Assembly: GCA_963991145.1 (NCBI GenBank)
Contig: CAXDOZ010000004.1
Location: forward strand, 1-50,214
From: CAXDOZ01 sp963991145
GTDB taxonomy: Bacteria; Bacteroidota; Bacteroidia; Chitinophagales; JABDMM01
Direction of reading: 5' to 3'
Length of the DNA: 50,214 nucleotides
In this document: piece by piece, positions 32,601 through 41,169 of the stretch
Position numbering within the stretch: the first letter of the stretch is position 1
How the letters are laid out: every line of letters begins with the position of its first letter
Notes under the pieces: model-generated
The model's input: only the letters and a program-made list of their open reading frames with translations
The model's database searches: none
Told to the model about the DNA's origin: nothing
Made by a program: the position numbers and the translations under genes

Positions 32601-35600
32601 ATCATGAGAAGCCTTGATAACAATGACTTCCAGGCTGCCAATATTGAGTATATCCAGTTTTGGGTACTAGATCCTTTTATTGGAAGGCCGGTGGCCGATG
32701 ACGGTTTCCTCTACATTAACCTTGGAAACATCAGTGAGGACATTCTTAGAGACTCCAGGATGCTTTACGAGAATGGACTGCGTCAGGATAGTTCAACTCT
32801 AAGCCGATCAACATGGGGGTACACTCCCACCATTCCCCCAATTAATAATGCATTTGACAATGATGTTAACGAGCGCACCAGACAGGACGTAGGTTTTGAT
32901 GGTTCAACAGATGGTCAAGAGCAAAGCTTCTTCTCAGGCTTTTCAAACTGGGTTCAGAATAATGTTCAGGACCAGGACATTGTGACCGATATCCTTGGTG
33001 ACCCATCTCAGGATAACTACAGATGGTATCGTGACGTAGGATTCGATCAGGATGAGACTGATGTCCTTGTCAGATATAAAGACTTTAACGGTCCTCATGG
33101 GAACTCTCCGGTCTCTGATGGTTCTAACAGTTCATCTGCTCAGACAAATATTCCTGATTCAGAGGATATGAACAGGGATTTCACTTTGAATGAGAATGAG
33201 GAATACTTCCAGTATCGAGTTCCGCTTTTCAAAGGAATGAGTGCTGAGAATCACCCTTATATCGTTACTCAGGAAGGTCCAAAATCCTATAATGATCAGG
33301 TCAATAATATCCTGTTTGAAGATATCACCTGGTATCAGTTTAGAATCCCAATTAGAGATTTCGACGATAAGATCGGAGGGATTCCTGATTTCAACTCTAT
33401 CCAGTTCATTAGAATGTTCATGACTGGATTCCAGGATTCTGTTGTTCTTCGATTTGCTGAGCTAGAGCTTGTTAGAAACCAATGGCGTACCTATCTGGAG
33501 CCAATTGGAGAGCCAACTGATGGATCACCTTCTGATAACTTTGGACCAACTACTTTCAATGTTACAGCAGTTAACATTGAAGAGAATTCAAATCGTGAGC
33601 CTGTTGCTTATGTGCTTCCTCCTGATATTCAAAGAGAGGTAACTCTGGGTCAGAGTCAGGCAGTCAATGTCCTCCAGAATGAGCAAGCTCTTGCCACCAC
33701 GGTCTGTAACCTCCAGGATGGGGATGCCAGGGCGGTCTTTAAGAATATAGGCCTTGATCTCAGGGTTTACAAAGAGCTCAAGATGTGGGTGCATGCTGAA
33801 GATCTGGTCGGACAAACACCCATGGATACAGGTGAAGTAACGGCATTCATGAGGATCGGTACTGACTTCGTAGATAACTACTATGAATTTGAAGTTCCCC
33901 TGACCATCACCCCGCCAAACCCAAGCGGTGGATTCTACGATAATGACATCCTTGCCGACAGGCAAGCAGTTTGGCCTTCTACAAATGAGATGGTTGTTCA
34001 ATTAGCTGACCTTGTAAGATTGAAACTTGCAAGGGACTCGGCTGGACTGTCTCCTGACCTTCCATTCAGTGTTTTAGATGCTAATGGAAACAGATACACA
34101 GTAAAGGGTAATCCCGATCTGGGCTATGCAAAGACGATCATGCTCGGAACGCGAAATCCGCTTCAAAGCAGTCCATTTAACCCTCGTCAGGATGATGATG
34201 GACAGCCAAAATGTGTTGAGGTCTGGTGGAATGAGCTCCGCGTAAATGGACTTCTTGAAGAATCATCAAGTGCTGCTACAGCGGCAATGAATGTTAAGCT
34301 TGCTGATTTCGGTAACATTGGAATGTCTACAAACATTTCCTCAATTGGATTCGGTCAGGTTGAGCAAAGAGTAGATGATCGCCAGAAAGAAAAGAGAGTT
34401 GGTTATGACTTCTCTGCTTCCTTCAACTTTGGAAAACTATTTGGTCAGAAGGCAGGTATCCAACTTCCATTCTATGGAGGGATTGCTCAAACTTTCATTA
34501 CCCCTCAATTCGATCCATATCTTCTTGATGTTCCTACAGATCTGGAGCTTGAGTTTATTAGAAATAGATATGGAGGAGACTCTGCGAAGAATTATCGGCG
34601 TCAGATACAGGATATAACTACGCGGTCAGGGTACAATTTTACCGGTGTAAGATTCATGCCTGAGGCTACCAGGAAAAAGCGGACTTACATTTTTGATCCA
34701 GGGAACTTCACCTTTAACTACGCATATACAAAGCTGAAGAGGACTGACGCCTACACCCAAAGTGATAAGAAAGAGACATATACAGCATCTGTCCAGTTTG
34801 CGCATGCTCCTCAGGTCAAGTATATGTACCCGTTTAAGAAAATGATCAAGAGCCGGAGTAAGTACCTTGATATTTTCAGGGACATCAATTTCAATTTGAT
34901 GCCTAGCTCATTGACATTCGGAATGGGAATGAACAGGCAGTTTGGGGAGCTCCAATTGAGAGATGTCTTTAACGATGGTCTGCAGACTCCTCCAACATAT
35001 AATAAATTTTTCACTATGAATCGACAATGGGGGATAAGGTATAACCCATTTAAGTCGGTGAGTTTGGATTTCAATTCAAGTACGCAAGCGAGGGTTGATG
35101 AGCCGGAAGGAAGACTTGACACACCTGAGAAGAAACAGGAGATGTGGAGTAACTTCTGGGGATTCGGTCGCCCTACAAATTACCAGCACAGGTTTAATGC
35201 AAGCTGGAACCTGCCACTTAACAAGATCCCGTTCCTGGTTTGGGTTAATGCAAGAGCGAGTTATGCTTCAACCTATAGTTTTATCGCCGGACCGCGACAA
35301 AAAGATCCTATTACTAATGAGTTCGTGGTGAACACCTTTGGTAACACATTAGCCAACTCTCAGAATGTGCAGTTGAATGGTGACTTCAATCTGAATCAAC
35401 TGTATAATAAGTCTCCATTCCTGAAACCATACAACAGTAACAAATCCACTCTTGGGGACAAGGAAAAAACTCAGGCACAAAAGAATAACGTGCTCAAAGC
35501 GAGAGAGAAGATCGAGGAGAAGATCGTGGATCTCAAGGTGAAGAAGAAAGAGATCAAGGTTGATATACAGGAAGTCAAAGCAGATACAAGTCTTAGTAAG

Positions 35601-37157
35601 GAAGAGTCAAAAACTGAGATTAGAACTCTGAAGAAGAAGAGACGTGAGCTTAAGAAGCAGATCAAGAAGCAAAAGAAAAGCAAGAGGAAGAAGGCAATGC
35701 CGGCCTTACCTGCTAAGTCAATTGCAATTCAGCCATTGATAATGGTGAAAAAGGTGACCATCAATTACAGTGAGAATAAGGGAACGACTGTAAATGGGTA
35801 CATGCATGATCCTGGAATATTAGGACATACCAAAAATCCGGCTTCACCAGGTTGGGATTTCTTATTTGGTGCTCAGCCAGGTCATAATTTCCTTGGAGGT
35901 CGGGATGCAAACGACAGGGATGCATGGTTACAGAATGGAGCAGCCAATGGGTGGTTTACCTCTGATACTTTATTCAACCAGAACTTCATTCAAACCTCAA
36001 GTAAGACACTTGATTTTAGAGGGACACTTGAACCTTGGAGAGATATTCGAATTGATCTTTCATTGAACAAGACCTTTACTCAGAACTCCCAGCAGCTTTT
36101 CAAGCAAGTAAACGAAGGTGGTCCTTATGAGCATCTGTCTCCTACTGAATTTGGTTCCTATACAATCTCGACAATTAACTGGAAGACCTTCTTTGATAAG
36201 CCAGATGCTAACGGTTTAACAGAAACCTACACTCAGTTCCTGGACAACAGATCAGTAGTATCTCAACGACTTGGAGCCATCAACCCTAACTCAAATGGGG
36301 ACTTTAATAATCCAAATGATACTGCTGGACCGATAGCAGACTATGCTGAAGGTTATGGTCCAACCTCTCAGGATGTATTGATACCGGCCTTCCTTGCAGC
36401 TTATCGAGGAAAGGATGCAAATACTGCAGGTTTAACACCTACCGATTACAAACCATTGCCGAATTGGAGGATTACTTATAATGGTTTGACCAAATTTGCC
36501 TGGGCTAAGAAGATCTTCAACAACTTCCAGATCTCGCATGGTTACAGCTCTACAATGACTGTAAACAGCTTTACAACAAACCTTCTCTACGAAGGAGATG
36601 GAACTGCTTTTGGATCGAGTAATCTGGATTCATTATCGGGTAACTTCCAGCAGTTATTTAGAACTCCAAACATTATCATTAATGAGCAGCTCAGCCCGCT
36701 GATCGGGGTTGATATGACCTTTAAGAATAATGTTACAGCCAAGTTTGATTACAAGAAGTCAAGGACTCTAACCATGAACTTCTCCGATAATCAGCTAATT
36801 GAGAATAATACTACCAGTGTTACTGTTGGAGTAGGCTGGAAGGTTAAGGGATTGGTTCTTCCAATCAAGAGGAAAGATGGAACACGAGTCAAGCTGGATA
36901 ATGATCTTACAATGCGATTCGATCTTACTATTCGGGATAATGTGACAGTGAACCACCGTCTTCAACAGGGAATTACCGAAGCGACCGCTGGACAAAGAGC
37001 TATTTCTGTCAATCCATTTATAGAGTACACGATCTCTAAAGCACTGAATATCAGGTTCTTCTTTAACAGGACAAAAACGATTCCTAAAACTTCAGCCCAA
37101 TTCCCAATTACAACTACTCAGGCTGGTGTAACGATTCGATTCTCGCTAGTTCCTTAA
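29679..37157 (+). CDS. sprA: Cell surface protein SprA (type IX secretion outer-membrane translocon)
   Basis: 2492 residues, the usual giant size. SprA (Sov in Porphyromonas) forms the outer-membrane channel of the type IX secretion system, releasing gliding adhesins and enzymes. An N-terminal signal (MPLRGQILILFSGILYLLSG) is followed by a mature part that begins GEPWYLPGHIVEM. Long runs of alternating beta-strand sequence, rich in aromatic and polar residues, cover the rest and end in NITTTQAGVTIRFSLVP-like barrel closure. Near residues 1928-2010 there is a coiled-coil-like segment extremely rich in Lys, Arg and Glu. The start must be TTG at 29679: an in-frame TAA is 9 bases upstream, and the next Met is residue 40. 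AAGGAG lies just before it. gcvH begins about 115 bases beyond the stop. Confidence 0.96.
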   Translation: MPLRGQILILFSGILYLLSGSSSNLNAGEPWYLPGHIVEMPADTPWSSQPGGANSVLDDDDDDPFTLDNPPNVERTVEFDPETGLYKVRETVAGRDIKPPVYMTYDEYVDYTLKQDVSNYWKDRESTAKGIKNYSSSGMFSKLTVPGSDPNKAPVVEIRPQGTVELTLGVNFQKINNPTLPLQQRKQGGFDFDMNINLNVIGKIADYIQLGIKYNTQANFDFQNEIKTNYEGKEDDIIKKIELGNVNFDLPTQLISGSQQLFGIRAEMQFGKLRMNAVVSSQRSKKQSITIEGGAQIQTFELSVDKYDNNRHFFLGQEFRNFYETAMINYPLITSPFQIQEIEVWVTNRTGATQNVRELVAFADLGEPDPYSPQINGTPGAVFPDNDANDLYRRLNQSALLTRDVNQVVAEITGPNFNLKQIDDFEKTYAQKLNPSQYTVDMQLGYISLNQQLQPNQVLAVSYVYTVNGETFKVGDLSRELGAGDTTTQANKVLFLKMLKSTSIRVKLPYWNLLMKNIYSVGAFNVSQEDFELNILYQDPGGGVKRYIPEGNLSGTPLIEVMDLDQVNNQGDPQPDGIFDFIPNLTILPQNGRIIFPVLEPFGDHLRGEITNPSLQAKYVYDQLYDSTQFIAQQYPEFNRYVLSGRYKGGSSNEISLGAFNIPEGSVVVTMGGQRLQEGVHYTVDYNLGRVKIIDEGILASGNQIKVDFENNALFGFQTRALYGLRLDYRVNEKLSLGGTAMRMGERPFTQKVNIGDDPIRNSIYGFDLDYNTDVPFLTKILDKLPLYSTKEISTFTLNGEVAHLNPGHNGAIGDEGQVYLDDFEGTSSGFDLKFPAAAWRLASTPRNSPDENGNNQFPEADLINSPEYGYNRAKLAWYNIDPLFSRNNSATPAYIRNNTEQYVTHYVREIPQVEVFPNKSIDNPLQATLLTFDMAYYPNERGPYNYDTTAGAFSAGTNPQTGELLDPESRWGGIMRSLDNNDFQAANIEYIQFWVLDPFIGRPVADDGFLYINLGNISEDILRDSRMLYENGLRQDSSTLSRSTWGYTPTIPPINNAFDNDVNERTRQDVGFDGSTDGQEQSFFSGFSNWVQNNVQDQDIVTDILGDPSQDNYRWYRDVGFDQDETDVLVRYKDFNGPHGNSPVSDGSNSSSAQTNIPDSEDMNRDFTLNENEEYFQYRVPLFKGMSAENHPYIVTQEGPKSYNDQVNNILFEDITWYQFRIPIRDFDDKIGGIPDFNSIQFIRMFMTGFQDSVVLRFAELELVRNQWRTYLEPIGEPTDGSPSDNFGPTTFNVTAVNIEENSNREPVAYVLPPDIQREVTLGQSQAVNVLQNEQALATTVCNLQDGDARAVFKNIGLDLRVYKELKMWVHAEDLVGQTPMDTGEVTAFMRIGTDFVDNYYEFEVPLTITPPNPSGGFYDNDILADRQAVWPSTNEMVVQLADLVRLKLARDSAGLSPDLPFSVLDANGNRYTVKGNPDLGYAKTIMLGTRNPLQSSPFNPRQDDDGQPKCVEVWWNELRVNGLLEESSSAATAAMNVKLADFGNIGMSTNISSIGFGQVEQRVDDRQKEKRVGYDFSASFNFGKLFGQKAGIQLPFYGGIAQTFITPQFDPYLLDVPTDLELEFIRNRYGGDSAKNYRRQIQDITTRSGYNFTGVRFMPEATRKKRTYIFDPGNFTFNYAYTKLKRTDAYTQSDKKETYTASVQFAHAPQVKYMYPFKKMIKSRSKYLDIFRDINFNLMPSSLTFGMGMNRQFGELQLRDVFNDGLQTPPTYNKFFTMNRQWGIRYNPFKSVSLDFNSSTQARVDEPEGRLDTPEKKQEMWSNFWGFGRPTNYQHRFNASWNLPLNKIPFLVWVNARASYASTYSFIAGPRQKDPITNEFVVNTFGNTLANSQNVQLNGDFNLNQLYNKSPFLKPYNSNKSTLGDKEKTQAQKNNVLKAREKIEEKIVDLKVKKKEIKVDIQEVKADTSLSKEESKTEIRTLKKKRRELKKQIKKQKKSKRKKAMPALPAKSIAIQPLIMVKKVTINYSENKGTTVNGYMHDPGILGHTKNPASPGWDFLFGAQPGHNFLGGRDANDRDAWLQNGAANGWFTSDTLFNQNFIQTSSKTLDFRGTLEPWRDIRIDLSLNKTFTQNSQQLFKQVNEGGPYEHLSPTEFGSYTISTINWKTFFDKPDANGLTETYTQFLDNRSVVSQRLGAINPNSNGDFNNPNDTAGPIADYAEGYGPTSQDVLIPAFLAAYRGKDANTAGLTPTDYKPLPNWRITYNGLTKFAWAKKIFNNFQISHGYSSTMTVNSFTTNLLYEGDGTAFGSSNLDSLSGNFQQLFRTPNIIINEQLSPLIGVDMTFKNNVTAKFDYKKSRTLTMNFSDNQLIENNTTSVTVGVGWKVKGLVLPIKRKDGTRVKLDNDLTMRFDLTIRDNVTVNHRLQQGITEATAGQRAISVNPFIEYTISKALNIRFFFNRTKTIPKTSAQFPITTTQAGVTIRFSLVP

Positions 37158-37182
37158 TCTTCTTTCTTTTTGGGATACCAAT

Positions 37183-37190
37183 TAGTTTTG
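37183..37190 (+). promoter_or_regulatory. Candidate -7 box (TAGTTTTG) before gcvH
   Basis: TAGTTTTG matches TAnnTTTG, 85 bases upstream of the gcvH ATG and just past the sprA stop. No TTG lies at the ideal spacing. Same box as at gcvT. Confidence 0.3.
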
Positions 37191-37274
37191 GCTGCTAAAG
37201 CTTTACAGAAATGTGCTGATTTATTTACTAAATCCGCTTATTTTAGACCGCCTTTTAGGATTAACTAATTGAAT

Positions 37275-37652
37275 ATGAATTTTCCAGAAGAACTATACTA
37301 TACCAAGGATCACGAATGGATTCGCGTAGAAGGTAATATTGCTACGGTTGGTATCACTGATTTTGCTCAGAAAGAGCTTGGCGACATCGTTTATGTTGAG
37401 ATCGAAACAGTAGGTGAAGACATCGATGCAGAAGATGTTTTTGGTACTGTTGAAGCAGTGAAAACTGTATCCGATCTGTTCATGCCGATTTCAGGAAATA
37501 TTACTGAAAGGAATGATGGTCTGGAAGACGCTCCTGAAACAGTTAATTCTGACCCGTACGGGGAAGGTTGGATGATTAAAATTGAGATGAGCGATGCTTC
37601 TCAGCTGGAAGGCTTGATGAAGGCAGCTGCTTATCAGGAAATAGTCGGGTAA
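37275..37652 (+). CDS. gcvH: Glycine cleavage system H protein
   Basis: 125 residues from the ATG at 37275 (TTG two codons earlier possible). GcvH carries the lipoyl arm between the P, T and L proteins. YYTKDHEWIRVEGNIATVGI and the lipoylation motif VEAVKTVSDL (Lys at about 63) are seen, with EGWMIKIEMSD near the end. Complete. The VanZ-like gene starts with TTG directly after its stop codon, with no spacer and in the same reading frame. Confidence 0.97.
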   Translation: MNFPEELYYTKDHEWIRVEGNIATVGITDFAQKELGDIVYVEIETVGEDIDAEDVFGTVEAVKTVSDLFMPISGNITERNDGLEDAPETVNSDPYGEGWMIKIEMSDASQLEGLMKAAAYQEIVG

Positions 37653-38006
37653 TTGAGGGTTTTAAGGTGGATACCAGCCATAGTTTGGCTGTTGCTAATC
37701 ACCTTAGTTTCACTCAGGCCTGGTGATAAATTGCCACAGATTGATCTGTGGCAGATCGATAAGATTGCACATCTTGGGTTCTACCTGATTTTTGTAGTTT
37801 TATTGAGGTTCGGATCAAAGGATGATGGGGGATTCTTCACATCTTTCTCCTTCCTGCTTTTAAGCGCAATTCATGGAGTTGCAATTGAACTTTTGCAGGA
37901 AAATTTTGTGGAATTAAGGAGATTCGACATCTATGATATAGTTGCCGATGTTGCAGGAGCAATATTGGGATTAATCATTCCACGGAAGTGGTTAAATAAA
38001 AAATGA
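37653..38006 (+). CDS. VanZ-like small membrane protein
   Basis: 117 residues with four hydrophobic segments. MRVLRWIPAIVWLLLITLVS and IDLWQIDKIAHLGFYLIFVV match the VanZ-like fold, which is also in teicoplanin-resistance VanZ but in Flavobacteriales usually a housekeeping membrane protein of unknown role. The start must be TTG at 37653, as there is no internal Met. It begins exactly where the gcvH TAA ends, so translation may reinitiate. It overlaps nothing on its 3' side; tonB begins one base after its stop. Confidence 0.88.
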   Translation: MRVLRWIPAIVWLLLITLVSLRPGDKLPQIDLWQIDKIAHLGFYLIFVVLLRFGSKDDGGFFTSFSFLLLSAIHGVAIELLQENFVELRRFDIYDIVADVAGAILGLIIPRKWLNKK

Positions 38007-38007
38007 C

Positions 38008-38850
38008 ATGTTAGGCATCGTTTTAACTATTATCGGAATTGTAGCGGCTTCAGTCCTTGCTGTATGGGGAACGATCAAGTTTCTGTACCCAACAGATAAG
38101 GTCATGAAGAAGTACGAGGGTTCTGAGGAAAGCAAATCTGTTTTAACTAAGAAGTATCCTGAAGCAGATGTAAGAAACTATTCTACCAGCAATCTAATGG
38201 TTGGGGGAATTGTATCGATTCTTTGTATCACCCTGATCATTGGTTGGAAAGCGGTTGAAGATCGCGAGCCACAATTTGATGAAGAAGCATACGAAGAGGA
38301 AACGGAGATCATTCCACCACCGTCTGAGCAGATCAAGACTCCTCCGCCTCCACCTCCACCTCCAACTGTTGAGGTAGTTGAAGATGAAGAGATCATCGAA
38401 GAAGAGCCAGATCTTTTCGAAGCAGATCTTGAGTTTGATGAGGAAATTGAGATTCCTGATTTCGCAGCTCCAGAGCCAGAAGAGGTAGAGGAAGAAGAGA
38501 TCTTTACAATTGTAGAGGACATGCCTACCTGGGCAACATGTGCAAGTATTACAAATAAGACTGAGCGCGATGAGTGTCACCAAAAGGAGCTACTTACTTA
38601 TCTGGGGTCTTGCTCTTATCCGGATATCGCCAAGGATAATGATATCGAAGGAAAGGTTTACGTCCAGTATGTGATCAATAAAGAAGGTAAAATTCAGGAT
38701 GTTGCAGTAGTTAGATCTGCCGACGAGATTCTTGATGCAGCTGCGGTGAAGCATATTTCAAATATGCCATCAATGACTCCTGGAAAGCAAAGAGGAAAAG
38801 CAGTTTCGGTTCAGTTCATTGTTCCGATCAACTTCACTCTTAGCCGATAA
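38008..38850 (+). CDS. TonB-family energy transducer
   Basis: 280 residues. Two N-terminal hydrophobic segments (about 3-25 and 63-82) rather than the usual one. Then a periplasmic Pro/Glu-rich linker with eight Pro in a row (112-119) and an acidic stretch (120-170). The C-terminal TonB domain (about 200-280) is clear: GKVYVQYVINKEGKIQDVAV, AAVKHISNMPSMTPGKQRGK and VSVQFIVPINF. It would pass proton-motive energy to outer-membrane receptors. ExbB/ExbD genes are not adjacent. It ends the sprA-gcvH-VanZ run, before a strong terminator. Confidence 0.92.
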   Translation: MLGIVLTIIGIVAASVLAVWGTIKFLYPTDKVMKKYEGSEESKSVLTKKYPEADVRNYSTSNLMVGGIVSILCITLIIGWKAVEDREPQFDEEAYEEETEIIPPPSEQIKTPPPPPPPPTVEVVEDEEIIEEEPDLFEADLEFDEEIEIPDFAAPEPEEVEEEEIFTIVEDMPTWATCASITNKTERDECHQKELLTYLGSCSYPDIAKDNDIEGKVYVQYVINKEGKIQDVAVVRSADEILDAAAVKHISNMPSMTPGKQRGKAVSVQFIVPINFTLSR

Positions 38851-38864
38851 GAAAAACTAATCTG

Positions 38865-38897
38865 AAAAGGCTGTTCCTCAGGAACGGCCTTTTTTTG
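38865..38897 (+). terminator. Rho-independent terminator after the TonB gene
   Basis: AGGCTGTTCC (38868-38877) pairs with GGAACGGCCT (38881-38890) around the loop TCA, with one T-G pair, and is followed by a run of seven Ts. It closes the operon that ends at 38850. Confidence 0.92.
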
Positions 38898-38977
38898 TTT
38901 GTGGAATAGTAATTGAACCGTCTATTATATTTAGAGATTAACACGACCTTAGGTAAGGGAATAGAAAGAGGGAATGA

Positions 38978-40816
38978 ATGAAGGTTAGCATCCTGAGAAT
39001 TTTATTGGTTTTATCACTGAGTATATTCAGCATTTCTTCAAATGCACAGGAGGGGAATAAGGACTTTGCCTTAGCGCAACAGTACTTCAATTTAGGGGAG
39101 TATGAAAAGGCGGAAGAACTCTATTCAAAGCTTTGGAATCAGGATCCTAAAAACCAGAATTACTACAGAAGCCTCTTTAGAACTCTTGTCAAGCTTGATG
39201 ATTATAAAGAGCTGGAGAAGGTAGTAAAGAAGCAAGTCAAGAAGAACCCTGGCCAACTCAACTATCTGGTTGATCTTGGATATGTCTATCAGCAATCGAA
39301 TCAGGCTGAGAAAGGAGAAGAAACTTTTAATGAGGCAATTGAGAAGCTCCCACCGGATGATTTCCAAATTCGTGTACTGGCAAACACATTCTCTGCCTAC
39401 CGAGAGATCGAGTACATGATCAAGACTTACCAGAACGGAAATGAGCTTCTTGAAAATCCACAGTATTACAATTTTGATCTCGGCTATGCATACATGCAGA
39501 ATGGAGATATGGAGCAGGCAGTAGATTACCTTATTTCCTATGTCGAATATCAGCCCAAAGGGCTACAAAGGGTGCAAACTCTTTTTCAAAACTCAAATGC
39601 AAAAGAGACTCTGTATAAGAATCTTGAAGCGAAGCTTTATGCTAAGATCCAACAGAAGCCGAATGAAGATCTCTATCCAGAGTTTCTAACCTGGCTTTTC
39701 CTACAAAGAGATGATTTCGAATCTGCGCTGATTCAGGTTAAAGCTCTTGACAAAAGAAATAAGGAAGAGGGATATCGCGTGTTGGACATCGCTCGTATGG
39801 CCAAAGAAATTGGGCAGTATGAAGTGGCGATAGATGCCTACACCTATTTGCTTGGTAAGGGAGATAGAACAGTAATCTTCATCACTGCAAAGCAGGAATT
39901 ACTGCAAACAAGAAAGCAAAGGATTGAAGAGTCATTTGATTACACTCAGGAGGATCTTATTGCACTCCGAAACGACTACACGGATTTCATAGACTTCTAC
40001 GGAAAGAATGAATCAACTGCCGGAGCAATCAGAGAACTTGCTCAACTCCAGGCTTTCTATTTGTACAACCTCGATACAGCCCTGATCTATCTTGAAGAGC
40101 TTATTGAGATGCCCACTTTGCAGCAAAGCTTTAAAAACGAAGTGAAGATCGACCTTGGAGATCTTTATGTAGCTATGGGTGAAATTTGGGAAGCAACCTT
40201 GCTTTATGCTCAGGCTGATAAATCTGAAAAAGATAGTCCGCTCGGAGAGATGGCGCGATTCAAGAATGCCAAGCTTTCTTACTACAAAGGAGAATTCGAA
40301 TGGGCTCAGGCACAACTTAATATTCTCAAGGCGAGTACTACCGAGTTAATTGCAAATGATGCTCTGGAGTTGTCCATTTTTATTCTCGAAAATACCGGAC
40401 TTGACACCTCATTTGGCGCAATGAAGATCTATTCCCGGGCCGATCTTCTGGTTTACCAGAACCGACTCGATTCTGCCATTTTTGTTTTGGATTCAATTGG
40501 TTATTTGTATCCCGGACATGAGCTTACTGATAATGTCCTAATGACCAAGGCAGAAATAGCTCTTAAGCGAAAGGACTTTGAATTGGCTTCCTCTTTTTAT
40601 CAGGAGATCATAGATTACTACCCAGATGGATTATTGGGGGACAATGCTCTTTTCAATCTGGCCGAGCTTAAGCAATTCTACCTCAACGATGAAGAGGGCG
40701 CTCAGGAACTTTACAAGCAATTGATCTTTAACTATCAGGGATCGATACTTTTAGTCGAAGCGAGAAAGAGATTTAGAGAGCTACGAGGGGATGAGATAGG
40801 CGAAGAACTCAACTAA
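38978..40816 (+). CDS. Secreted tetratricopeptide-repeat protein
   Basis: 612 residues. MKVSILRILLVLSLSIFSISSNAQ is a signal peptide cut after Ala23-Gln24. The rest is helical, with tetratricopeptide repeats visible (FNLGEYEKAEELYSKLWNQD, QNGDMEQAVDYLISYVEYQP, KDFELASSFYQEIIDYYPDG, NDEEGAQELYKQLIFNYQGS). It is likely periplasmic or surface-bound, with a scaffold role. It lies after the tonB terminator, with a separate ~130-base upstream region, and runs two bases before DUF4286. In flavobacteria TPR proteins of this size often sit near tonB, but the function is unknown. Confidence 0.87.
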   Translation: MKVSILRILLVLSLSIFSISSNAQEGNKDFALAQQYFNLGEYEKAEELYSKLWNQDPKNQNYYRSLFRTLVKLDDYKELEKVVKKQVKKNPGQLNYLVDLGYVYQQSNQAEKGEETFNEAIEKLPPDDFQIRVLANTFSAYREIEYMIKTYQNGNELLENPQYYNFDLGYAYMQNGDMEQAVDYLISYVEYQPKGLQRVQTLFQNSNAKETLYKNLEAKLYAKIQQKPNEDLYPEFLTWLFLQRDDFESALIQVKALDKRNKEEGYRVLDIARMAKEIGQYEVAIDAYTYLLGKGDRTVIFITAKQELLQTRKQRIEESFDYTQEDLIALRNDYTDFIDFYGKNESTAGAIRELAQLQAFYLYNLDTALIYLEELIEMPTLQQSFKNEVKIDLGDLYVAMGEIWEATLLYAQADKSEKDSPLGEMARFKNAKLSYYKGEFEWAQAQLNILKASTTELIANDALELSIFILENTGLDTSFGAMKIYSRADLLVYQNRLDSAIFVLDSIGYLYPGHELTDNVLMTKAEIALKRKDFELASSFYQEIIDYYPDGLLGDNALFNLAELKQFYLNDEEGAQELYKQLIFNYQGSILLVEARKRFRELRGDEIGEELN

Positions 40817-40818
40817 GC

Positions 40819-41121
40819 ATGATCATATACAACGTTACTGTCAAGATTGATTTGGATGTCCACGATGAGTGGCTCTATTGGATGAAGAATGTCCATATTC
40901 CCGAGGTCATGCTAACGGGCAAGTTTGCAGAAAACAGAATGATGCGAGTGATGGAAGATGACTCAAGCGAGGGTATCACCTACGCCATCCAGTACTCTTG
41001 TGAAACAATGGCTGACTATCTCGAGTATCAGGAGAAATTTGCCCCGGATCTGCAGAAGGAGCACACTGAGCGATACAAGGATAAGTATGTGGCGTTTAGG
41101 ACTCTGTTGAAGGAAGTTTGA
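40819..41121 (+). CDS. DUF4286 family protein
   Basis: 100 residues. The whole ORF fits DUF4286, a small ferredoxin-like family restricted mainly to Bacteroidota (MIIYNVTVKIDLDVHDEWL, MKNVHIPEVMLTGKFAENRM, YAIQYSCETMADYLEYQ). No catalytic residues are known. It starts two bases after the TPR gene stop and is directly followed by an octamer array. Confidence 0.92.
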   Translation: MIIYNVTVKIDLDVHDEWLYWMKNVHIPEVMLTGKFAENRMMRVMEDDSSEGITYAIQYSCETMADYLEYQEKFAPDLQKEHTERYKDKYVAFRTLLKEV

Positions 41122-41161
41122 GCAGATCTGCAGATCTGCAGATCTGCAGATTTGCAAATCC
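41122..41161. repeat. 8-bp GCAGATCT tandem array between convergent genes
   Basis: Three perfect GCAGATCT units, then GCAGATTT and GCAAATCC, begin at the first base after the DUF4286 stop and end 8 bases before the murF-alr stop. CAGATCTG within it is a palindrome, so the array can fold. It shares the consensus GCARATCT with the array at 11211. Confidence 0.92.
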
Positions 41162-41169
41162 TGCCCCCC

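Noticed and set aside
37653..38006. Glycopeptide resistance role for the VanZ-like gene
   Set aside because: No van regulatory or ligase genes are present, and small VanZ-fold proteins are widespread in this phylum.
38178..38522. Minus-strand ORF with Ser and Gly runs opposite the TonB linker
   Set aside because: It is the reverse reading of Pro/Glu codons in the TonB linker.
40963..41157. Minus-strand ORF of 64 codons over the octamer array at 41122
   Set aside because: Its start reads through the repeat as a periodic peptide (QICRSADLQICS). It is antisense to DUF4286 and is an artefact of the repeat.
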